Shown: piece by piece, positions 29,757-38,501 of the stretch | How the letters are laid out: the number at the start of each line of letters is the position of its first letter | Numbering within the stretch: the stretch's first letter is position 1 | Assembly: GCA_902775285.1 (NCBI GenBank) | Contig: CACYLI010000010.1 | Location: 1 to 38,501, forward strand | Direction of reading: 5' to 3' | Length of the DNA stretch: 38,501 nucleotides | DNA from: an uncultured Erysipelotrichaceae bacterium | Lineage (GTDB): Bacteria; Bacillota_I; Bacilli_A; RF39; UBA660 | Made by a program: the position numbers and the translations under genes | Notes under the pieces: generated by a model | Databases searched by the model: none | Told to the model about the DNA's origin: nothing | The model's input: the letters and a program-made list of their open reading frames with translations, nothing else

Positions 29757-30432
29757 TATTGATAAAGTTATAGATGCTTTTGTTACAGGAGATTATTTTT
29801 TATTATTTCTAGTTTTAACATTAGCTATTTTAGTAGTTTTAGTTCTTGCTTTAATTAAATCAAGAGGAGAATATAATGAACTACTTAGTTATGAACTAGA
29901 AAAGAAAAAAAGAGAAGATGAAAAAAATGGTATTAAAGAAGAAAATAAACCTGATATTTTAGATGATTTAAATTCATTAATGGCTGATACAAAAGAAGAT
30001 GTAATAGATGCAAATAAACCACTTATAAAACAAATAGATGTTCCAAGTGTAAAAACATATGATGATGTTATAAATGAATATGAATATAATGAAGAAGAAA
30101 ATGCTGTTATTTCAGCAGAAGAATTAGAAAAAAGAACAAAAGATAGAATGGATGCTTTAGGTAATAGTGACAATCAAATAGCTATAGCTAAATATGAAGA
30201 AGAACAAGAGAAAAAAGCTATTATTAGTTATGAACAATTACTTAAAAATGCATCTAATATAACTCTTTCTTATAAAAAAGAAGAAAGAAAAGAAAAAGAT
30301 GCACCAATAATTAATAAAATAGAAGCTCATAAGAAAGAGGTTAGTGCATCAGAAAATTATTTGGAGGAAGAAGAATTCTTAAAAATACTTAAGAGTTTTA
30401 GAACTAAGTTAAATGAAAACATTTTTAATTAA
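29749..30432 (+). CDS. Membrane-anchored acidic protein of unknown function
   Basis: The 227-residue protein has one N-terminal TM segment (FLLFLVLTLAILVVLVLALI, about 17-37), a basic stop (KSRGEYNE), then a long very acidic, Lys/Glu-rich cytoplasmic region with coiled-coil character (SYELEKKKREDEKNGIKEENK; EELEKRTKDRMDALG). No catalytic motif is visible. Small, charged, single-pass proteins like this are often division or cytoskeleton-related adaptors, but none can be named. The ATG at 29749 lies inside the rsmE 3' end with AAGGAAAG upstream. Its own 3' end overlaps mtaB by 20 nt, so it is translationally coupled on both sides. Confidence 0.78.
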   Translation: MSNIDKVIDAFVTGDYFLLFLVLTLAILVVLVLALIKSRGEYNELLSYELEKKKREDEKNGIKEENKPDILDDLNSLMADTKEDVIDANKPLIKQIDVPSVKTYDDVINEYEYNEEENAVISAEELEKRTKDRMDALGNSDNQIAIAKYEEEQEKKAIISYEQLLKNASNITLSYKKEERKEKDAPIINKIEAHKKEVSASENYLEEEEFLKILKSFRTKLNENIFN

Positions 30433-31681
30433 AACATTAGGTTGTAAAGTAAATACTTATGAAAGTGAATTTATTAGAAATTTAATGCTTTCTAATGATT
30501 ATGAAGAAGTAAGTGAAAATGCAGATATATGTATAGTTAATACATGTACTGTAACAAATACAGCAGATAATAAAAGTAAACAAGTTATTAATAATATAAA
30601 GAAAAATAATCCTCATGCAATAGTCGTTGCTATGGGGTGTTTTTGCCAGTTTAGAAAAGATGATATTGAATCTTTAATTAATGCAGATATTATTATTGGT
30701 AACAGATATAAATCAAAAATAATAAAATATTTAGATAAATATTTTAAAGATGGGAAAAGAATAGTAGAGTTTGATGAAATGGAAACACTTCCATTTGAAG
30801 ATATGGAAATAAAAAAATATGAACATCAAAAAAGAGCTTTTGTAAAAATTGAAGATGGGTGTAATAATTTTTGTGCTTTTTGTATAATTCCATATGTTAG
30901 AGGGAGAGTTAGAAGTAAAGATTTTAATAAATGTATAATGGAAATAAATGATTTAGCATTATATGATCATAAAGAAATTGTTTTATCTGGTATTCATACT
31001 GGACAATATAATAGTGATGGTAAAAGATTATCTGATTTAATAAATAAAATATCTGAAAATCCACTTATTAAAAGAATAAGATTATCATCTGTTGAAATAG
31101 TTGAATTAGATGAAGGAATGATGGATATAATAAAAAATAATAAAACATTTGTATCTCATTTACATATTCCATTACAAGCGGGTTCTGATAAAATATTAAA
31201 ATTAATGAACAGAAGATATGATAAAAAGTATTTTTTAGAAAAAGTAAACGAAATAAAATCTTTAAGAAAAGATATAGCACTATCTACAGATGTAATAGTT
31301 GGTTTTCCTGGTGAAAGTGAAGAAGATTTTCAAGAAACATTAGATTTTTGTAAAGAAATTGGTTTTTCAAAAATTCATGTTTTCCCATACTCTGATAGAA
31401 ATGGAACTGTTGCTTCAAGGATGAAAGATAAAGTACCTGGAAATGTTAAGAAAGAAAGGGTACATAGATTAATATCTTTATCAAATGAATTGGAAGAAAA
31501 ATATTATAAAAGTTTTATTGGTAAAGAAGTAGAAGTATTAACAGAAGAATTAAAAGAAAACTATTATTATGGATTTACTAGTAATTATATTCCTGTAAAA
31601 TTACATGGAAATTATAAATTAAATGAAATATATAATGTTATTTTAAAAGAAGAAGATATTAATTTTGAAAAATTTTTATAA
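30413..31681 (+). CDS. mtaB: tRNA t6A37 methylthiotransferase (MtaB)
   Basis: The 422-residue enzyme adds a methylthio group to t6A37, giving ms2t6A. The N-terminal UPF0004 domain has three cluster cysteines: Cys11 (TLGCKVNTYES), Cys45 (VNTCTVTN) and Cys76 (MGCFCQ). The radical SAM motif is CNNFCAFC (Cys150, Cys154, Cys157), followed by IPYVRGRVRS, and GGxxE-like positions appear in LSGIHTGQYN and STDVIVGFPGESEEDF. A C-terminal TRAM domain (about 365-422, SFIGKEVEVLTEELKENYY) binds tRNA. NTYESEF and the gap between clusters distinguish MtaB from MiaB and RimO. Its start lies inside the preceding gene. Confidence 0.94.
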   Translation: MKTFLIKTLGCKVNTYESEFIRNLMLSNDYEEVSENADICIVNTCTVTNTADNKSKQVINNIKKNNPHAIVVAMGCFCQFRKDDIESLINADIIIGNRYKSKIIKYLDKYFKDGKRIVEFDEMETLPFEDMEIKKYEHQKRAFVKIEDGCNNFCAFCIIPYVRGRVRSKDFNKCIMEINDLALYDHKEIVLSGIHTGQYNSDGKRLSDLINKISENPLIKRIRLSSVEIVELDEGMMDIIKNNKTFVSHLHIPLQAGSDKILKLMNRRYDKKYFLEKVNEIKSLRKDIALSTDVIVGFPGESEEDFQETLDFCKEIGFSKIHVFPYSDRNGTVASRMKDKVPGNVKKERVHRLISLSNELEEKYYKSFIGKEVEVLTEELKENYYYGFTSNYIPVKLHGNYKLNEIYNVILKEEDINFEKFL

Positions 31682-31687
31682 AAAAAC

Positions 31688-31716
31688 TTGAAAAAGTAAT
31701 ATGATTATGTTAATAT
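31688..31716 (+). promoter_or_regulatory. Promoter of the tRNA-Met gene
   Basis: TTGAAA (31688-31693), 17-bp spacer, TAATAT (31711-31716), 16 bp before the mature tRNA start. Confidence 0.72.
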
Positions 31717-31732
31717 TATATTACTTTGTAAT

Positions 31733-31809
31733 GGCGATGTAGCTCAGTTGGCTAGAGCATCTGGTTCATACCCAGGAGGTCGTGAGTTCGAATCTCTCCG
31801 TCGCTACCA
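31733..31809 (+). tRNA. tRNA-Met (CAU), elongator type
   Basis: A 77-nt cloverleaf with a 7-bp acceptor (GGCGATG/CGTCGCT, including G-U pairs at 1-72 and 6-67), the D arm TAGCTCAGTTGGCTAGAGCA, an anticodon stem TCTGG/CCAGG with loop TTCATAC (CAU), the T arm GTGAGTTCGAATCTCTC and an encoded CCA. The G1-U72 pair and overall sequence match elongator tRNA-Met of Firmicutes; it lacks the three G-C pairs that mark the initiator. A CAU-anticodon tRNA-Ile2 is the less likely alternative. Confidence 0.95.
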
Positions 31810-31820
31810 AATAGATAATT

Positions 31821-31845
31821 ACTCTGACAATTGTCAGAGTTTTTA
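31821..31845 (+). terminator. Terminator of the tRNA-Met gene
   Basis: Palindrome ACTCTGACAATTGTCAGAGT followed by T5. The same terminator, with one base change in the stem, recurs at 36318-36342. Confidence 0.88.
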
Positions 31846-31852
31846 ATTGCAC

Positions 31853-31872
31853 AAAAAAACACCCTTTGGGTG
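31853..31872 (-). terminator. Terminator-like hairpin on the minus strand
   Basis: CACCC-TTT-GGGTG hairpin (31860-31872) whose T7 tail is on the minus strand (plus-strand A run 31853-31859). Minus-strand TGTTATAAT at 31894-31886 could be its promoter, giving only a ~30-nt RNA. No minus-strand gene is visible nearby, so its purpose is unclear. Confidence 0.4.
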
Positions 31873-31902
31873 CACAACCAATTGTATTATAACATGCATT
31901 GA

Positions 31903-36210
<4,308 letters not shown>

Positions 36211-36212
36211 TT

Positions 36213-36240
36213 TTGACTTTTTATAAAAGTGTGCTATTAT
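36213..36240 (+). promoter_or_regulatory. Promoter of the tRNA-like remnant locus
   Basis: TTGACT (36213-36218), 16-bp spacer, TATTAT (36235-36240), right after the pyrG stop. It precedes a short non-coding locus that ends in a terminator. Confidence 0.6.
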
Positions 36241-36241
36241 G

Positions 36242-36342
36242 ATGTCGGAACTCGAATTCCTTTTTAATGTGACACCTAGTCAAACAGGGCATTTCTTGGC
36301 ATACCAAATTGATAATTACTCTGGCAATTGTCAGAGTTTTTT
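36242..36342 (+). other. tRNA-like remnant sharing the tRNA-Met 3' end and terminator
   Basis: Bases 36301-36342 (ATACCAAATTGATAATTACT, then the terminator) match tRNA-Met 3'-flanking DNA at 31805-31845 with few changes, including ACCA at the presumed 3' end. A 7-bp acceptor-like pairing, mostly with G-U pairs, is possible between ATGTCGG (36242-36248) and TTGGCAT (36296-36302), and GGAA-CTCGAA-TTCC resembles a T arm. The interior is too short (about 65 nt) and has no proper D arm, so it is not a functional canonical tRNA. It may be a decayed tRNA gene or a small RNA that borrowed the terminator. Confidence 0.45.
36318..36342 (+). terminator. Second copy of the tRNA-Met terminator
   Basis: ACTCTGGCAATTGTCAGAGT plus T tail; differs from the tRNA-Met terminator by one base in the stem. 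Confidence 0.82.
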
Positions 36343-36413
36343 ATTTGCTCAAAAATATTCGGAAAATAGTAATATTGCGAACTCTATGTCAATGACAAAA
36401 AAACTAAATTTTG

Positions 36414-36422
36414 TGGTATAAT
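36414..36422 (+). promoter_or_regulatory. Extended -10 promoter of the exported-protein gene
   Basis: TGGTATAAT, 45 bp before the start codon at 36468. The 75 bp between the upstream terminator and this promoter hold nothing recognisable. Confidence 0.65.
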
Positions 36423-36467
36423 TGAACTGACAGATAAATAGTTATTTGTTGAAATGGAGGTTTGATT

Positions 36468-37034
36468 ATGAAAAAATGGTTTAAAATTATACTTGGAGTT
36501 ATTGGAGGAATTGTTTTATTATTGGGGACTGACTTATTATGTATTTTCACAATTAATAGACCTTTATTTGCAATTAAAAAAGGTAACGAAAGTATGTATA
36601 AGGGAATATTCTACGATACTTATTATTGCAAAGAATTATCAATGCCACAAATAAAAGCAAAAGGGACTAAGTTCTCTTGTGCTATTAAGGAATCACAATA
36701 TGATGTAATTGTGATCTCTGATATAACACTTTTTTATGGTATGTTTGATGAAACAGGTGCAACTCTTGTAATTAAAGACAATGCAAAGACACATTATACT
36801 TATGGAGAATGGTATAAAATAGAAAAGAAAGTAAACAATGAATGGTATGAAGTAAAGCCAATTATTGATGATTATGGATTTGATGATATAGCATATATAC
36901 CTGATGAAAATGGGGAAGTTAAATTTGTAATAGATTGGGAATGGTTATATGGAAAGTTGACACCAGGTGTTTATAGAATTTTGAAACAAGTCAATAATCA
37001 CTATATCGCTTTTGAGTTTAATATAGAATCATAA
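36468..37034 (+). CDS. Predicted membrane-anchored or exported protein
   Basis: The 188-residue protein has an N-terminal hydrophobic segment (about 5-29, IILGVIGGIVLLLGTDLLCIFTI) without a clear cleavage site or lipobox, then an extracytoplasmic domain rich in beta strands: YKGIFYDTYYCKELSMPQIKAKGTKFSCAI (two cysteines that could form a disulfide) and TPGVYRILKQVNNHYIAFEFNIE at the end. I do not recognise the family with certainty; similar small exported proteins occur in many gut Firmicutes. GGAGG is 9-10 bp upstream of the ATG. The downstream region holds the palindromic repeat copy B and a terminator, so the gene is monocistronic. Confidence 0.78.
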   Translation: MKKWFKIILGVIGGIVLLLGTDLLCIFTINRPLFAIKKGNESMYKGIFYDTYYCKELSMPQIKAKGTKFSCAIKESQYDVIVISDITLFYGMFDETGATLVIKDNAKTHYTYGEWYKIEKKVNNEWYEVKPIIDDYGFDDIAYIPDENGEVKFVIDWEWLYGKLTPGVYRILKQVNNHYIAFEFNIES

Positions 37035-37066
37035 TTATAATTACAAATTACAATTTATAGATTAGT

Positions 37067-37088
37067 TCGCAATATTAAGATATTACGA
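37067..37088 (+). repeat. Imperfect-palindrome repeat, copy B
   Basis: Contains AATATTAAGATATTACGA, identical to the segment in copy A at 1795-1812. It is preceded by TTAGTTCGCAA, the same 11 bases as in R6 of the cassette array (9383-9393). It is followed by an 11-bp perfect hairpin at 37095-37120. This combination suggests kinship with the array's repeats, but the conserved core and the terminator/promoter tail are missing. Confidence 0.5.
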
Positions 37089-37094
37089 TGTTCG

Positions 37095-37120
37095 GAATGT
37101 TCTTGCAATCAAGAACATTC
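37095..37120 (+). other. Strong hairpin between repeat copy B and the terminator
   Basis: GAATGTTCTTG (37095-37105), loop CAAT, CAAGAACATTC (37110-37120), an 11-bp perfect stem with no T tail. Its first part, ATGTTCGGAATGTT, resembles ATGTTCAGAATGTT at about 38296-38309 in front of the third lipoprotein gene. Confidence 0.55.
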
Positions 37121-37121
37121 A

Positions 37122-37150
37122 AAAGGTAGAAATTGAATTTTCTATCTTTT
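37122..37150 (+). terminator. Terminator upstream of the lipoprotein cluster
   Basis: Stem AAAGGTAGAAA/TTTCTATCTTT (one G-U pair), loop TTGAAT, T tail. It ends the exported-protein unit. Confidence 0.78.
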
Positions 37151-37181
37151 TCATTTTATCCGAAAAATAAGGCTAGAAGTG

Positions 37182-37190
37182 TGGTATAAT
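37182..37190 (+). promoter_or_regulatory. Extended -10 promoter of the lipoprotein cluster
   Basis: TGGTATAAT, 30 bp before the GTG start of the first lipoprotein. Confidence 0.65.
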
Positions 37191-37220
37191 ATTTTTGACA
37201 AAGTTAAAAGGAGAGATAAA

Positions 37221-37724
37221 GTGAAGAAAAAAATATTATTAAGTTTAATCGTAATAGTAGCATTATTTACTATTACTGGATGTGGTAAAAGTGATAATAA
37301 AGAATCATCTAATGCTGCTAAAAATGATGAAGTTGTAAATAAATCATCATGTGTAGCTGAAGAGTATTTATTTCATTCTAAAAAGCGTGTTAAAAATATA
37401 ATATATCTTGATAAAAACAATAAAATGATCAATTATGAACGTATTGAAACACTTTATGATTTTGATAGCGATAGTGATTTTAATATGAATTATGAAATAT
37501 GTGAGGATGCCTCAAAAGAGAACTTTAATTATTATACTCAAGTAGGTGATTGTAATCGTGATACGAGAATTTTAACTATAACATCAAAATATAATATTTC
37601 AAAAATGAAATCAAAAGAAGCATTCCCTACAAAATATATAAGAGATAATATATCTGATGATTTTATATTAGATTTGGATAATTATTTAAGTATCGTAAAT
37701 AAAAACGGATATGTATGTGAATAG
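37221..37724 (+). CDS. Lipoprotein, first of three tandem paralogues
   Basis: The 167-residue protein starts with a lipoprotein signal (KKKILLSLIVIVALFTITGC; lipobox Ile-Thr-Gly-Cys, Cys at about 21). A short Ser/Asn-rich linker follows, then a mixed alpha/beta domain with cysteines at EDASKE-flanking positions and a C-terminal KNGYVCE. The GTG at 37221 is chosen because AAAGGAG lies at the right distance; an upstream reading-frame extension would start inside the promoter. Its signal peptide is almost the same as that of the next two genes, but the mature part differs. It is the first gene of the tandem, 9 bp before the second. Function unknown. Confidence 0.82.
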   Translation: MKKKILLSLIVIVALFTITGCGKSDNKESSNAAKNDEVVNKSSCVAEEYLFHSKKRVKNIIYLDKNNKMINYERIETLYDFDSDSDFNMNYEICEDASKENFNYYTQVGDCNRDTRILTITSKYNISKMKSKEAFPTKYIRDNISDDFILDLDNYLSIVNKNGYVCE

Positions 37725-37733
37725 GAGAATAAA

Positions 37734-38291
37734 ATGAAAAAGAAAATTATTTTAAGCTTATTAGTAATAGTAGCTTTATTTACTATTACAGGATGTGGTA
37801 ATGAAACAAAATCAAATCAAAAACCATCAAATGGATTTCAATCTAATTTTATTCAAGGAAAAGATAATGATATCGAAAAATACCCAACAATTAAAAACAA
37901 AGCATTAGAATTAGAATCTAAATTTATAGATAAAAAATTAAAAGTCAATAAAATAAATTTTGAAGAGTCAACTAACCAACTAATTGTAACTTATTATTTC
38001 AATAATGGAAATGATAAATTATTTAATTATTATTCTCTTAATAAAGACAGCAATGAATTTGAGTTCTATAGTTTTAGTACGATGATATATGATGATAATA
38101 CTTATAAGGTTGTTAGAGATATTATAGTTAATGATATGAATTTTACAGATGAAGAATTACTTGAAATTAATAATGTATCTAAAAATGGGGATTATGTTAG
38201 AATTAGAGGTTATAAGTATTTAGTTGATTATGAAGAAAATAAAGATAGCAATGGTTTAATGAAAAAATTTAGAATAATGATTCAAGGGTAA
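37734..38291 (+). CDS. Lipoprotein, second of three tandem paralogues
   Basis: The 185-residue lipoprotein has a signal nearly identical to the previous gene (KKKIILSLLVIVALFTITGC, Cys at about 21), then GNETKSNQKPSNGFQSN linker sequence. The mature domain contains FIDKKLKVNKINFEESTNQLIVTYYFNNGNDKLFNYYSLNKDSNEFEFYSF, a strand-rich pattern that suggests a small beta-rich surface protein. AGGAG lies at normal spacing before the ATG, 9 bp after the preceding stop, so the genes are co-transcribed. No cargo-binding or catalytic motif is visible. Function unknown; tandem duplication with diverging mature parts suggests surface variation or substrate specialisation. Confidence 0.82.
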   Translation: MKKKIILSLLVIVALFTITGCGNETKSNQKPSNGFQSNFIQGKDNDIEKYPTIKNKALELESKFIDKKLKVNKINFEESTNQLIVTYYFNNGNDKLFNYYSLNKDSNEFEFYSFSTMIYDDNTYKVVRDIIVNDMNFTDEELLEINNVSKNGDYVRIRGYKYLVDYEENKDSNGLMKKFRIMIQG

Positions 38292-38333
38292 TAAAATGTT
38301 CAGAATGTTTGAAAAAGTTGAAGGAGTGATAAA

Positions 38334-38501
38334 GTGAAGAAAAAAATAATATTAAGTTTATTAATTGTATTAGCTTTATTTGTTATTACAGGATGTGGTA
38401 ACAGTGATAGTAAAGGATCATCTAGTGATAATTTACATAAATTAGAATTTGTAGATATGAGATATAATGAACCAAAGAATTATTCTAAAAAAGAACCTAT
38501 T
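38334..38501 (+). CDS. Lipoprotein, third tandem paralogue (3' partial)
   Basis: The GTG start at 38334 follows GAAGGAGTG. The visible 56 residues begin with KKKIILSLLIVLALFVITGC (lipobox Cys at about 21) and a GNSDSKGSSSDN linker; the frame runs off the window end. The signal peptide is shared with the two upstream genes. A small gap of 42 bp separates it from the second paralogue, without a visible terminator, so it is probably in the same operon. Confidence 0.8.
   Translation, partial: MKKKIILSLLIVLALFVITGCGNSDSKGSSSDNLHKLEFVDMRYNEPKNYSKKEPI

Noticed and set aside
36239..36421. A 60-residue open frame starting at the pyrG downstream promoter
   Set aside because: It has no ribosome binding site, overlaps the -10 box, runs through a terminator hairpin and has no protein-like conservation pattern.

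Overview
The window is very AT-rich with standard stop-codon use (TGA ends several genes, for example the radical SAM gene at 6685-6687). It carries Gram-positive housekeeping genes: the infC-rpmI-rplT operon with an L20-type leader, an IscR/IscS/IscU cluster, trmB, rsmE, mtaB, a tRNA-Met gene, purA-purB, pyrG and an archaeal/eukaryal-type proS. Most promoters are extended -10 boxes of the form TGNTATAAT. Together these suggest a low-GC Bacillota, probably an uncultured gut lineage near Erysipelotrichia or the RF39-type relatives of Mollicutes. This taxonomic placement is inference.

Layout. (1) 1-1.8 kb: 3' part of an OmpR-type response regulator and its histidine kinase. (2) 1.8-10.0 kb: a large serine recombinase followed by six head-to-tail units. 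Each unit has one or two genes and is preceded by a ~100-133 bp repeat with four parts: a left motif close to AGTCATTTTAGTC, a variable hairpin region, a nearly invariant core CAATCAACAATAAGTAAT, and a terminator directly followed by an extended -10 promoter. The cargo is an HD hydrolase, a GNAT acetyltransferase, a radical SAM enzyme paired with an ADDT/alpha-glutamyl-putrescinyl-thymine-pyrophosphorylase-like protein, and three proteins I do not recognise. This looks like an integron-style cassette array led by a serine rather than a tyrosine recombinase, and it is the most interesting part of the window. (3) 10.0-11.9 kb: a SLOG/LOG-family gene and an M20 peptidase behind a histidine-rich leader peptide and an attenuator. 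(4) 11.9-18.7 kb: small metabolic and redox genes, a NADAR protein, and iscR-iscS-iscU.

(5) 18.7-25.7 kb: trmB, a lipoprotein, a three-gene envelope cluster ending in a YtxH protein, a PAP2 phosphatase, an M23 peptidoglycan hydrolase and proS. (6) 26-27.5 kb: the infC operon; infC appears to start at a non-canonical AUA codon and L20 carries an added SAP/Rho_N-like tail. (7) 27.6-31.7 kb: a coiled-coil membrane protein, Smr, rsmE, a membrane-anchored acidic protein and mtaB. (8) 31.7-36.2 kb: tRNA-Met, purA-purB, pyrG. (9) 36.2-38.5 kb: a locus with a promoter, a tRNA-like remnant and a copy of the tRNA-Met terminator, then an exported protein and three tandem lipoproteins with nearly identical signal peptides, the last cut by the window edge.

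How it works together. Each array unit ends in its own terminator and the next starts with its own promoter, so cargo genes are transcriptionally insulated and could be gained, lost or reordered without breaking expression. This differs from the flanking chromosome, where genes sit in tightly packed, often overlapping operons. No homology search or folding program was run; family calls rest on motifs read by eye.
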